Shown piece by piece: positions 15,961-24,196 of a DNA stretch of 64,000 nucleotides. The DNA lies in assembly GCF_040253585.1 (NCBI RefSeq), contig NZ_JBELAU010000018.1, positions 1 to 64,000 of the forward strand. The letters run 5' to 3'. Both the position numbers and the translations under genes were made by a program. A model generated the notes under the pieces. It saw only the letters and a program-made list of their open reading frames with translations. It was not told the DNA's origin and made no database searches. The first letter of the stretch is position 1. The number at the start of each line of letters is the position of its first letter. Source of the stretch: Emticicia sp040253585 (GTDB lineage: Bacteria; Bacteroidota; Bacteroidia; Cytophagales; Spirosomataceae).

Positions 15961-16035
15961 CCACGGAGGCACGAATTACATAGATTTACACTGAGATAAA
16001 CTCTGTGAAACTTTGTGTAATCCGTGCCTCCGTGG
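15961..16035. repeat. intergenic palindromic repeat
   Basis: Two 20-base arms (15961-15980 and 16016-16035) pair with a single mismatch. Inside them a second, weaker pair (CACTGAG and CTCTGTG) lies near 15990-16007. Each arm is made of related short words (ACGGAGG, GCACG; CCGTG, CTCCGTG) at roughly 8-10 base spacing. The element fills the gap between the alcohol dehydrogenase start and the methyltransferase stop. Dispersed sequences of this style occur in many genomes. No terminator T-run is present. Confidence 0.7.
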
Positions 16036-16042
16036 TAAAAAA

Positions 16043-17398
16043 TCATTCAGGAATATCCATCCGAATTCGCCATTCTTTCGGTAAATAATTATTCATTCTA
16101 TTGCCAATGACTTTCATAAAACCAAGGTTTAGGCCTTCGTATCGAGCCAGAAGCCAACCATTTGGTGCATTTTCGATCAAAATCTGTTCTTTTTTTAGAA
16201 ACTTTAGAGCATCTTCTTTCGATAAATCAACGAAAGGCAAATTGGGAGAAATGACCGAACTCAACGCTAAATCATGGCTCGGAATAAAATCTTCGCCTTT
16301 GAATTGTCCAATCTCGAAGCCCGACGAACGTTTTTGTAAAACCCTCAAAATTGTCGAATATTCGTTAGATAAATTGGTCGGAATCGCTACGATTGCTCCT
16401 TCTGGCTTTTCATAAAAATCGAAATTTTCAGGGTTTGCCAGCCATTTTTTCAATAATTCAACTTTTTTCTGTGGTACACGGTTGAACTTTACTTTTCCTC
16501 TTACTTCGGCTCTTGAGCCTTGTGTTTTGCGGAAAATAGCCAAATAAAAACCCTCACCTTTGGTTTTATGCGGATAAAACTGATAACCAAAATTTTTCTC
16601 AGTAATATTCCACTCGGTAGGAATAGTTAGTTTAACTTCTTCAAAATCAGCGATTTGCGTAAGCCATAAAGCATTTTCTTGATTTTCTTTTTCATTATAT
16701 GTGCAGGTCGAGTAGCACAAATAACCATTTGGAGCAACCAACATTGCCGCTGCTTGCAAAATACGCTTTTGGCGAGCCGAGCAAAGTTGTACACTATCAA
16801 CCGACCACTCGTTGCGTGCTTTAGGGTCTTTTCTGAAAAGCCCTTCGCCCGAACAAGGAGCATCGGTCAGAACTAAATCAAAAAAGCCTTCCAAGTCAAT
16901 CATATCTTCGGGGTCGTGGTTGCTCACGATATAGTTCGGAAAACCCCACTTTTCGAGGTTTTCTTTCAATGGTGCAACTCTACTTTTAATCACTTCATTG
17001 GCAACTAAAAGACTTTTTTCGTTGAGCAACGAAGCCAAAAGAGTAGTTTTTCCACCAGGAGCAGCACATAAATCCATCACTCTGACTGGTTTTTCAAAAT
17101 CGAGTGTTTGTTTTGCTGCTTCGGCTACAAACATTGAAGAGGCTTCCTGCACGTAATATGCCCCCGCATGAAATGCAGGGTCGAGTGTAAAAACAGGACG
17201 CTGTGGTAAATATCGCCCATCTGCATTCCATTTTACGGTCTCCAAGTTTTCTCCCAATAGAGCATCGGCCGATACCTTTTTACGAGGATTCAGTCTAATA
17301 GCTGTTGGCGTTTCTTGTTCGAGACTTTCGGCAAAAGTCGAATATTCAGCACCAAGGATGTGCTGCATTTGGGCTACAAAATTTTCGGGTAAATTCAT
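16043..17398 (-). CDS. rRNA (cytosine-C5)-methyltransferase, RsmF/NOL1/NOP2/Sun family
   Basis: This S-adenosylmethionine-dependent enzyme should methylate a cytosine in rRNA. Motifs are DLCAAPGGKTTLLAS (SAM binding, about residues 109-123), DAPCSGEGLFRKDPKARNEW (about 179-198) and CYSTCTYNEKENQE (about 228-241, with the nucleophilic Cys). The C-terminal 160 residues match the PUA-like extension of RsmF-type members. The length of 451 fits RsmF. The exact target cytosine is not determined. Confidence 0.9.
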   Translation of the reverse strand: MNLPENFVAQMQHILGAEYSTFAESLEQETPTAIRLNPRKKVSADALLGENLETVKWNADGRYLPQRPVFTLDPAFHAGAYYVQEASSMFVAEAAKQTLDFEKPVRVMDLCAAPGGKTTLLASLLNEKSLLVANEVIKSRVAPLKENLEKWGFPNYIVSNHDPEDMIDLEGFFDLVLTDAPCSGEGLFRKDPKARNEWSVDSVQLCSARQKRILQAAAMLVAPNGYLCYSTCTYNEKENQENALWLTQIADFEEVKLTIPTEWNITEKNFGYQFYPHKTKGEGFYLAIFRKTQGSRAEVRGKVKFNRVPQKKVELLKKWLANPENFDFYEKPEGAIVAIPTNLSNEYSTILRVLQKRSSGFEIGQFKGEDFIPSHDLALSSVISPNLPFVDLSKEDALKFLKKEQILIENAPNGWLLARYEGLNLGFMKVIGNRMNNYLPKEWRIRMDIPE

Positions 17399-17457
17399 TT
17401 ACTTTTCATTAACAGTAAAAGTGCAACGCTCGACGTCTTAATGGCATCTTAAAGAAA

Positions 17458-17493
17458 GATATGAGAAGTGTGACAAGAGACATGAGAATAAAG
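17458..17493. repeat. heptad-word intergenic element (17.46 kb)
   Basis: Five consecutive 7-base words, each starting GA, run from 17458 to 17492 (for example GACAAGA, then GACATGA). The following TTTTCAATTTCACATTCTTT region (17494-17513) is pyrimidine-rich and only partly complementary, so this copy is the most decayed of the set. It lies upstream of the barrel-protein gene. Confidence 0.5.
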
Positions 17494-17594
17494 CTTTTCA
17501 ATTTCACATTCTTTTGTCAAATTAATTTAACCAAATCGCCTATTCGAGAATATTACTCATTTTTTTACAAATTTAATTAAAACTGATTACTAAA

Positions 17595-18293
17595 ATGAGA
17601 ACTATGTTCAAAACACTTGTATTTGTGTTGTTGGCAAACTTGAGTTTTGCCCAGATTTTTGTTGGTGTGCGTGGAGGCGTTACGGGCTCAACCATGACAA
17701 AATTCAAATTGATTGAAAATATTATACCCGATTTTAAACTTTTACCAGCTCCATCGGGTGCCATTTTTGTCGAATTGCCAATTTCTGAACGAATTTCGAT
17801 TCAACCCGAATTGGCTTTTACTCAGAAAGGTTTTGCGATAAATGAATCTTTTAATGTGGGTGGAGGCGAAAATTTATTTGGAATCAATATTCCGATTGGT
17901 GGACGAATTGCTCTGAAAAATAACCATTTAGAAGTACCAATTTTGGCAAAATTCAAACTTGGAGACTCAAATCATGGACACACCTATATTTTATTGGGGC
18001 CATCAGTTGGGTATTTGTTTGATTCAAGAACCGTGATTCGTGTACTAAATATTTTTCCGATTCGTACGGGGCTTGGCACTGGGCTTTTCAAAGATGCCGA
18101 ATTGAGTGGAGTAGGAGCGTTGGGTTACGAAATTCCATTTAAAAATGGTAAGTTTTTCATGGAAGGGCGTTATCAACATGGTTTCTCTCGTGTACTAAAT
18201 TTGCCTTTGGTACAATTACCCGTAAGAAATCAAACCGTAGGTTTTTCGGTGGGTTTATCGTTTGCTTTAAGGTCGAAGCTGAGAGAGGTCTAA
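17595..18293 (+). CDS. outer-membrane beta-barrel protein (porin-family, PorT-like)
   Basis: The 232-residue product has a signal peptide (MRTMFKTLVFVLLANLSFAQ). Strands of the small-barrel type follow, with the common GVRGGVTGS opening and ISIQPELAFTQKG, and it ends in SVGLSFALRS. Such OmpA-like barrels are abundant in Bacteroidota and mostly of unknown role. ATG at 17595 or the ATG three codons later both keep the signal sequence. Confidence 0.75.
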   Translation: MRTMFKTLVFVLLANLSFAQIFVGVRGGVTGSTMTKFKLIENIIPDFKLLPAPSGAIFVELPISERISIQPELAFTQKGFAINESFNVGGGENLFGINIPIGGRIALKNNHLEVPILAKFKLGDSNHGHTYILLGPSVGYLFDSRTVIRVLNIFPIRTGLGTGLFKDAELSGVGALGYEIPFKNGKFFMEGRYQHGFSRVLNLPLVQLPVRNQTVGFSVGLSFALRSKLREV

Positions 18294-18317
18294 AGCGAAA
18301 ATAAAGGCTAAACAAAA

Positions 18318-18363
18318 AAGGAAGTCTTCGCTAAAGGGGGACACCCAGTCCGAAGACTTCCTT
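18318..18363. terminator. terminator of the ribosomal operon, bidirectional
   Basis: The 13-bp stem AAGGAAGTCTTCG/CGAAGACTTCCTT (18318-18330 and 18351-18363) ends in TTTTTTG on the minus strand, just after tsf. The 20-base loop carries complementary GGG and CCC runs. Confidence 0.85.
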
Positions 18364-18385
18364 AAACTTAATCGTCCGTGTACTA

Positions 18386-19210
18386 TTAGATTTGAACTCT
18401 TTTAAAAGCTGTGATTTTCAAGCCTTTCAAAGTTGATTCTAATAATTGAGCGATTGTCAAGTTATTATCTTTTACGAAAACTTGGTTCAATAAAGTATTT
18501 TCTTTGTAGAATTTACCTAATTTACCCATGGCAATTTTCTCCAACATGGCTTCTGCTTTACCTTCTTGGCGAGCAACTTCCATACCGATTTCGATTTCTT
18601 TTTGAACGATGGCTGGGTCAACATCGTCTTTGTCAAGACCTACTGGCTTCATCGCTGCAATTTGCATCGCTACGTCTTTACCAACCTCAGTTACGTCAGT
18701 TCCTTGAATATTATCAAAAGCAACTAATACACCTAATTTACCAGTTGAGTGGCTGTATGATACAACTTGCTCAGCTTCTACAAATTGGTAATCAGTTACA
18801 ACGATTTTCTCACCGATTTTACCCACTAATTCGATGATAGCCTCTTCAACAGTGCGGCCATCAGCCATTTTAGTAGCCAATAAAGTTTCTTTATCTTTTG
18901 CGTTATTTTCTACGCCTGTTTTTAAAACATCAGCTGCTAACTCACGGAATGAATCAACTTTAGAAACTGGCTCAGTTTCGCAAGCTAATGCTAAGATTGT
19001 AGCATTTTTACCGTTATCGCTAATCAATACTAATCCTTCATTTGTTTCGTTGTCAGCACGTTTTGCTGCTACTTTTTGTCCAGCTTTACGAAGAACCTCT
19101 ACCGCTTTGTCGAAATCTCCTTCTGCTTCTGTCAAAGCTTTTTTACAGTCCATCATACCCGCTCCTGTCATCTGACGGAGTTTGTTTACATCTGCTGCTG
19201 TGATATTCAT
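18386..19210 (-). CDS. tsf: translation elongation factor Ts
   Basis: EF-Ts recharges EF-Tu with GTP. The N-terminus (MNITAADVNKLRQMTGAGMMDCKKALTEAEGDFDKAVEVLRK) is the characteristic UBA-like start, followed by the TDNE-like contact region (RADNETNEG) and the dimerisation core. At 274 residues it is of normal length. It is the last gene of rplM-rpsI-rpsB-tsf, before a strong terminator. Confidence 0.96.
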   Translation of the reverse strand: MNITAADVNKLRQMTGAGMMDCKKALTEAEGDFDKAVEVLRKAGQKVAAKRADNETNEGLVLISDNGKNATILALACETEPVSKVDSFRELAADVLKTGVENNAKDKETLLATKMADGRTVEEAIIELVGKIGEKIVVTDYQFVEAEQVVSYSHSTGKLGVLVAFDNIQGTDVTEVGKDVAMQIAAMKPVGLDKDDVDPAIVQKEIEIGMEVARQEGKAEAMLEKIAMGKLGKFYKENTLLNQVFVKDNNLTIAQLLESTLKGLKITAFKRVQI

Positions 19211-19315
19211 TTTATGTTTTTATTAAGTTTGTATTAATACTTTATCTTTTGAAACAGAACAGCCCAAAACTTTCGCTTCGGGCTATTCTATCTGAATTAT
19301 ATCATTAGCCTTATA

Positions 19316-20143
19316 TTAAGCTTCTGTTTCTTCGTCTGCTACGGCAGGAGTTTCTTCTGCTACTACTGCTTCAGGTGAAACAATAGCTCTTGCTTCGTCA
19401 ACTGCACGTTTTGCATCTTCTTCATCTTGTAATGCAGCGTTGTCTTTGTCAACTTTACGCTCCATGATACCTTCTTCGATAGCCTTACCGATAGCCAAAG
19501 TAATCAAGGCTACTGATTTGTAAGCATCATCGTTTCCTGGGATTGGATACTCAACTGCTTCAGGGTTTGAGTTAGTATCGCAGATTGCAATTACTGGAAT
19601 ACCCAAACGGTGAGCTTCTGAAACTGCAAGGTGTTCACGCTTAACGTCAACAACAAACAAAGCAGCAGGAAGTCTTGATAAGTCAGCTACACCACCCAAC
19701 AATCTGTCAAGTTTGATACGCTCACGGTCAAGCATTAAACGCTCACGTTTTGCGATATTTTTAGCAGTAGCTTCGTCTTTCAACATACGCTCTACATTTT
19801 GCAATTTCTTCAAAGATTTCTTGATTGTTGCAAAGTTTGTAAGCATACCACCTAACCAACGCTCAGTTACGTAAGGCATTTTTAAGCGACGTGCTTCTTC
19901 AGCAACGATTTCTTGAGCTTGTTTCTTCGTAGCTACGAACATGATTTTGCGTCCAGAACGAACGATTCCTTTTACAACTTCTTGAGCGTCTTCTAAACAA
20001 GCAAGAGTTTTGTTAAGGTCGATGATGTGGATACCGTTTTTCTCCATGAAGATATACGGTGCCATTTTTGGGTCCCATTTACGGGTAAGGTGACCGAAGT
20101 GTACACCTGCATCCAATAATTCTTTGTACTCTAATTGTGCCAT
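19316..20143 (-). CDS. rpsB: 30S ribosomal protein S2
   Basis: S2 binds the head of the small subunit. The N-terminus (LLDAGVHFGHLTRKWDPKMAPYIF) and the core (KIMFVATKKQAQEIV, TERWLGGMLTNF, VDVKREHLAVSEAHRLGIPVIAICDTNSNP) are diagnostic. After about residue 235 there is an acidic, Ala/Glu/Val-rich tail of about 40 residues, common in Bacteroidota S2. It is followed closely by tsf. Confidence 0.96.
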   Translation of the reverse strand: MAQLEYKELLDAGVHFGHLTRKWDPKMAPYIFMEKNGIHIIDLNKTLACLEDAQEVVKGIVRSGRKIMFVATKKQAQEIVAEEARRLKMPYVTERWLGGMLTNFATIKKSLKKLQNVERMLKDEATAKNIAKRERLMLDRERIKLDRLLGGVADLSRLPAALFVVDVKREHLAVSEAHRLGIPVIAICDTNSNPEAVEYPIPGNDDAYKSVALITLAIGKAIEEGIMERKVDKDNAALQDEEDAKRAVDEARAIVSPEAVVAEETPAVADEETEA

Positions 20144-20182
20144 TTGACTAATTAGTAAGATGTAAATAATAAATTAAACTAC

Positions 20183-20220
20183 GCAGCACAGCACACCGGA
20201 CACGATTAAGTGCTGTCTGG
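20183..20220 (-). promoter_or_regulatory. GC-richer hairpin leader upstream of rpsB
   Basis: On the minus strand a hairpin can form with CAGCAC pairing with GTGCTG across about 15 bases, or alternatively CCAGACA with TGTCCGG (one mismatch). It lies 40-75 bases before the rpsB ATG in otherwise AT-rich DNA. A site for autoregulation by S2 is possible but not shown. Confidence 0.35.
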
Positions 20221-20231
20221 ACTATAAAATA

Positions 20232-20345
20232 GATTTACGAATGAAGAATTACGATTTACGAATAAAGAGTAATGAGCTTCATATAAAAACTGCGAAGTAC
20301 AAATAGAAAAATTCGTAGTTTGTACCTCGTAATTCGTAAATAATA
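20232..20345. repeat. heptad-word inverted repeat between rpsI and rpsB
   Basis: The left arm is six consecutive 7-base words starting with GA (20232-20273, for example GATTTAC twice). The right arm is four words ending GTA (20311-20338, for example ATTCGTA twice). ATTTACGAAT occurs at 20233-20242 and 20254-20263 and is matched by ATTCGTAAAT at 20332-20341. GAATTACGA (20246-20254) is matched by TCGTAATTC (20327-20335). The right arm abuts the rpsI stop codon. Confidence 0.75.
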
Positions 20346-20732
20346 TTAACGTTTCGAGAATTGGAATCTCTTACGTGCTTTACGACGACCTGGTTTTTTA
20401 CGTTCAACCATACGTGCATCACGAGTTAAGAAACCTTCTTTTTTCAACGCTGGACGGTTTTCTGCATTTGCTTCACACAAAGCACGAGAAACTGCCATAC
20501 GAACAGCTTCCGCTTGTCCAGCAATTCCACCACCGTTTACGTTTACTTTTAAATCATACTGACCAGCCGTGCTTGTTGTAGCAAATGGTTGGTTCAAGAT
20601 AATTTGGAGAATTTCTGAAGGGAAATATTCCTTCAAACCTTTTCCATTGATAGAAACTTCACCATTTCCCGCTTTCATGTAGATACGGGCTACAGCTGTT
20701 TTTCTTCTACCTACTGCGTTGATAACTTGCAT
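20346..20732 (-). CDS. rpsI: 30S ribosomal protein S9
   Basis: S9 contacts the P-site tRNA with its C-terminal tail. The 128-residue protein shows VGRRKTAVARIYMKAG at the start, GGGIAGQAEAVRMAVSRAL in the middle, and ends KKPGRRKARKRFQFSKR, the conserved basic tail. It stands between rplM and rpsB in the standard Bacteroidota order. Confidence 0.97.
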   Translation of the reverse strand: MQVINAVGRRKTAVARIYMKAGNGEVSINGKGLKEYFPSEILQIILNQPFATTSTAGQYDLKVNVNGGGIAGQAEAVRMAVSRALCEANAENRPALKKEGFLTRDARMVERKKPGRRKARKRFQFSKR

Positions 20733-20784
20733 TTGTATATAGAAATTTGAAAATATTCTGAATAAATAAAGAAATTGTTTTGGC

Positions 20785-20862
20785 TATCAGTAAGTTGGTT
20801 ATTGGGAAATTGGTCAAACGACTTACTCACAACTAATAACCAGTAACTAATAACAAATCACC
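20785..20862. repeat. heptad-word element between rplM and rpsI
   Basis: The right half has five 7-base words each starting with C (20826-20860, with CTAATAA twice). The left half has words ending TTGG (AAGTTGG at 20792-20798, TTATTGG at 20799-20805, then an 8-base word). Local complementarity includes TGGTTATT against AATAACCA. It ends a few bases before the rplM stop. Confidence 0.65.
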
Positions 20863-20865
20863 AAA

Positions 20866-21309
20866 TTATAATTCAATAGTTTTTGGTGTTTGAGCTGCGT
20901 GTGGGTGTTCAGAACCAGCGTAAACATACAAGTTTGTATATAGACGACGACCTAAAATGCCCTTTGGTAGCATACCTTTTACGGCCATTTCTACCACACG
21001 ACGACCATCTTTTGCCATTAACTCACGTGGAGTAGCAAAACGTTGTCCACCTGGGTGTCCTGTATGACGGATATAAACTTTATCAGTCATTTTCTTTCCT
21101 GTCAAACGTATTTTTTCTGCATTGATAACAATTACGTTATCGCCACAGTCAACGTGAGGAGTAAAGTTTGTTTTGTTTTTACCACGAATAATATTCGCAA
21201 TCTGGCTACACAAGCGGCCCAATACTTTGTCGGTAGCATCAATAACTACCCATTCTTTATTAACGGTTTCGCTGTTAGCTGAAATCGTTTTGTAACTTAA
21301 ATGCTTCAC
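20866..21309 (-). CDS. rplM: 50S ribosomal protein L13
   Basis: L13 is an early assembly protein of the large subunit. I place the start at GTG 21309 (reading M-KHLSYKTISANSETVNKEWVVIDAT), which gives 147 residues and aligns with Bacteroidota L13. An in-frame extension to 21369 adds 20 residues not seen in the family. Diagnostic parts are TPHVDCGDNVIVINAEKIRLTG, YIRHTGHPGGQR, AVKGMLPKGILGRR and YVYAGSEHPHAAQ. It heads the rplM-rpsI-rpsB-tsf operon. Confidence 0.95.
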   Translation of the reverse strand: MKHLSYKTISANSETVNKEWVVIDATDKVLGRLCSQIANIIRGKNKTNFTPHVDCGDNVIVINAEKIRLTGKKMTDKVYIRHTGHPGGQRFATPRELMAKDGRRVVEMAVKGMLPKGILGRRLYTNLYVYAGSEHPHAAQTPKTIEL

Positions 21310-21541
21310 TGTTTTGTTTATTTTAAATGTTCGATACGCTTGGCTTCCCAAACGGTTTGAAAAAAGCATTTGTCATCTATTTTTAGCTTTCACTCCCAAC
21401 TGCTACGACTACCTTTCGATGACTTTTTCCACGAAGTTATGGGGTGCTGAAACAACACTTGATTCGCTTCGGAATTAGCGTTTCTCCCTAACTTAAATTC
21501 TCCCTCGAACAAACGGGCTACGCTACGAGGGTGGTATTTTG
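21310..21541 (-). promoter_or_regulatory. long 5' leader of the rplM operon, candidate L13 leader RNA
   Basis: From the predicted transcription start near 21541 to the GTG at 21309, about 230 bases are markedly GC-richer than the flanks and contain no convincing gene. Ribosomal leaders bound by L13 for feedback control are known in other bacteria, and leader candidates before rplM have been reported in Bacteroidia. The 62-residue minus-strand frame at 21390-21578 overlaps this leader and is rejected. The secondary structure was not computed. Confidence 0.5.
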
Positions 21542-21547
21542 GGGCTG

Positions 21548-21578
21548 CAAAATTATAAATTTCTTTTAATAAAAACAA
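21548..21578 (-). promoter_or_regulatory. promoter of the rplM operon
   Basis: On the minus strand TTG (21576-21578) and TAATTTTG (21548-21555) are separated by 20 bp, an excellent match to the Bacteroidota -33/-7 consensus. Transcription should start around 21541. Confidence 0.7.
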
Positions 21579-21628
21579 TAACTTACGAATTATTTTATGC
21601 GTAATTAGTTGATATGAAGATAAGAACG

Positions 21629-21636
21629 TAAATTTG
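21629..21636 (+). promoter_or_regulatory. candidate -7 element for the 21701 gene
   Basis: TAAATTTG matches TAnnTTTG. A TTG lies 17 bp upstream (21609-21611), slightly short. The leader to the ATG would be about 58 bases. Confidence 0.4.
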
Positions 21637-21700
21637 TAGCAGTATTAAGCATCTTCACAGCTACATTTATAAACATACCCAGTTAGACCCACCAAAAATC

Positions 21701-24166
21701 ATGAAATACATTATTACCTTTTTGCTGTTAACATTTATGCTACCTAAGAGCTTCGCTCAATGGAAATCTAACGAAACCACTCCTTCAATGGTGAGTGCAG
21801 CACCTGACTTTCAGTATGCTGTACTTTATTCTATTGACGATGACGGAAATAGCTTTTACGTGTGGGCTGATTATAGAAGTAATCTGATTGATTTATATGC
21901 CCAAAAGCTTGATGCTAAAGGCACACCTCAATGGACAAAAGATGGCTTACGCATAGGCAGAATCTTAGATAAAAGCACATTTATATATACTCCCAAATTA
22001 ATAAAACCCGATGGCAAAGGTGGTGCGTATATTTTGTGGCATAGATGTATTGATGTAAGTAGAACCGACCGCAGAAATTTATATGCTCAGTATGTTTCGA
22101 GTGAGGGAAAAGCTCAATGGGCGGCCGATGGTGTGAAGGTGACTGACCAAGAACTCACAAGTGATGATGCCAACGATGGTGTTTTGGAATTGAATGACCT
22201 AAAAAATGATAAATTGTTGATAACTTTCAATGTTTTCAATCGCTCGACTAATAATAATGTAGTTTTTACAAAAAAGCTGAATTATGCAGGGAAAGTTGTT
22301 GAAAATGAAGTAAAATTGTTTGAAGCGAAAGGATTAGAAACGAAGGTTTTGTACGATGAGAAAAACAGCAAATTTATTGCCCTAATAAAAGACCCAAGCA
22401 CCGATTATTCGTTCCAGTTGTTTGATGCGACTAATAAGGCAATAATTCCGCTAACCTCTGCTTTACCAAACCCATTTTCGGGAAATACTCGCATTGATTT
22501 ATTTAAAGTTGATGCAGAAGGTAATGCAATCGTTGGTAGAACACTTACGGCATCGGATAGGAGAACCGTATTTGTGCATAAAATAAATAAGGATGGAAAG
22601 AATTTATGGGGAAGTAGCGGCGTGAATTTAGGTTCAAACTCAACTTTTGATGTGCAGATTGTACCAACGAGTGATGGTGGTGGATTGGCCACTTGGATTG
22701 AAACAGGCGATAAATCAAGACCTTTTCAGATGGCAAAAATCAATGCCAGTGGAAGTATCATTTGGAAAAAAGATGTCTTTACACCACGTTCTGATAAATC
22801 TTATTTTCTGCCAAATAAGCTCATTTCGGATGGAAAAGACGGAGTTTATACGTTGTGGTTATTTCCTAAAAATATTGGCTATGACCTAACGGTTCAGCAC
22901 TTTGATTCAAATGGAAATCCAAAGTTTGGCGAAGATGGCGTGGCGATAAAAGATTATACTTTTTTTAGTGATTATCGTTTAATGCTTCATCCAAAAACGG
23001 GTGGCGTAATTGTGCTTTATGGCTGTAATAAAGAATTGGAAGATGGCCGTGGTGGCTCAGTAGATTTATACACCAATTATTTTACTGAAACTGGTAAGAT
23101 TGGCTTAGAGGTGCCACCGAGTATTACAGTTGCTTCGCCAAGTCCAAATAGTTTTTGTGCGGGACAAAGTTTTTCTATTACATTTACTACTGCTGACGGT
23201 AGTTTTAATCTCGATAATAGATTTAGAGTGTTACTTTCTGACAAAACTGGGAATTTTGATAAAGCGATTGAGTTAGGAAATGATACTCGCAGAACGGTGA
23301 ATGTAAAAACTACACAAGATTTAGAGAAAGGAACTTACAAAATAAAGGTAGTTTCTACCTCGCCCGTCATTGAAAGTGTGAATACCGTTGAAATTACGGT
23401 GGGAGATACGGGTGTTCCGATAATAGCATCTGATAAATTATCTGTTTGTGCAGGTGGAAACGAAAGAGTAACCTTGACTTCGAGTAGTTGCAAAGATGGT
23501 TTATTGAAATGGTCGAATGGTTTAACCAGTTCTTCTATTGCGGTTTCGCCAGTTGGTAATACAACTTATACTGCGACCTGTGCGATTTCGGGTTGTAAAG
23601 AAAGTGCGGTTTCAAATTCGATTTTGATTCAAGCAGTTAAATTGGTGGTTACAGCCAGTAATACTGGTCCATATTTTGAAGGTGAATTGTTGAGACTGAG
23701 CAGTGCTTCGAGCACAGGAACCGCTCCGCTGAAATACGAATGGACTGGGCCAAATAGTTTTGCTTCGACGGTGCAGAATCCGAGTATTTTGAATATTTCG
23801 GTGAGTGCTTCGGGTACGTATAGCGTAAAAGTAACTGATGCCAATAATTGCCAAGGAAATGCTCAAACTGAAGTGAAAGTTAGTCCAATTTTGGCCAATG
23901 AAGCTCCGAAAGGTGCTGAGGTAAGTATTTACCCGAATCCTGTAAGCGAGCAATTGAGTGTGTCGTTTGATACCGAACCAAACAAGCAAATCAGCATAAC
24001 GATTTTAGATAGTCGAGGTCGAGTGATTGAGCAACGAAAACTAAAATCAGTAGGTGGAAATCAACAGGAGAAATTTGATATTAGAAACCTAACGAGCGGC
24101 CAGTATCTGCTCAAAATAAACACTTCGCAGCAAGAAGCAGTTAAGAAGATAGTAATTAGTCAGTAA
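21701..24166 (+). CDS. T9SS-secreted multidomain protein with C-terminal sorting domain, 821 aa
   Basis: A signal peptide (MKYIITFLLLTFMLPKSFAQ) starts the protein. A repetitive, probably propeller-like region follows (about residues 20-460), with recurring D-G and W-x-x-D-G units (QWTKDGLRI, QWAADGVKV, NLWGSSGVNL). Then come three immunoglobulin/PKD-like segments (about 465-730), and residues about 740-821 form a type A T9SS sorting domain (VSIYPNPVSEQLSV... LTSGQYLLKI... KKIVISQ). It should be exported by the type IX system and anchored or released at the cell surface. The binding partner is unknown. Confidence 0.8.
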   Translation: MKYIITFLLLTFMLPKSFAQWKSNETTPSMVSAAPDFQYAVLYSIDDDGNSFYVWADYRSNLIDLYAQKLDAKGTPQWTKDGLRIGRILDKSTFIYTPKLIKPDGKGGAYILWHRCIDVSRTDRRNLYAQYVSSEGKAQWAADGVKVTDQELTSDDANDGVLELNDLKNDKLLITFNVFNRSTNNNVVFTKKLNYAGKVVENEVKLFEAKGLETKVLYDEKNSKFIALIKDPSTDYSFQLFDATNKAIIPLTSALPNPFSGNTRIDLFKVDAEGNAIVGRTLTASDRRTVFVHKINKDGKNLWGSSGVNLGSNSTFDVQIVPTSDGGGLATWIETGDKSRPFQMAKINASGSIIWKKDVFTPRSDKSYFLPNKLISDGKDGVYTLWLFPKNIGYDLTVQHFDSNGNPKFGEDGVAIKDYTFFSDYRLMLHPKTGGVIVLYGCNKELEDGRGGSVDLYTNYFTETGKIGLEVPPSITVASPSPNSFCAGQSFSITFTTADGSFNLDNRFRVLLSDKTGNFDKAIELGNDTRRTVNVKTTQDLEKGTYKIKVVSTSPVIESVNTVEITVGDTGVPIIASDKLSVCAGGNERVTLTSSSCKDGLLKWSNGLTSSSIAVSPVGNTTYTATCAISGCKESAVSNSILIQAVKLVVTASNTGPYFEGELLRLSSASSTGTAPLKYEWTGPNSFASTVQNPSILNISVSASGTYSVKVTDANNCQGNAQTEVKVSPILANEAPKGAEVSIYPNPVSEQLSVSFDTEPNKQISITILDSRGRVIEQRKLKSVGGNQQEKFDIRNLTSGQYLLKINTSQQEAVKKIVISQ

Positions 24167-24167
24167 T

Positions 24168-24180
24168 AGACCGAAGGTCT
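24168..24180. repeat. short hairpin between genes
   Basis: AGACC and GGTCT pair across GAA, directly after the T9SS gene. It has no T-run, so it is not a convincing terminator. Confidence 0.4.
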
Positions 24181-24196
24181 AAATAAACCAATAAAA

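Noticed and set aside
21390..21578. 62-residue minus-strand frame upstream of rplM
   Set aside because: It overlaps the promoter and leader of the rplM operon and has no protein-like features.
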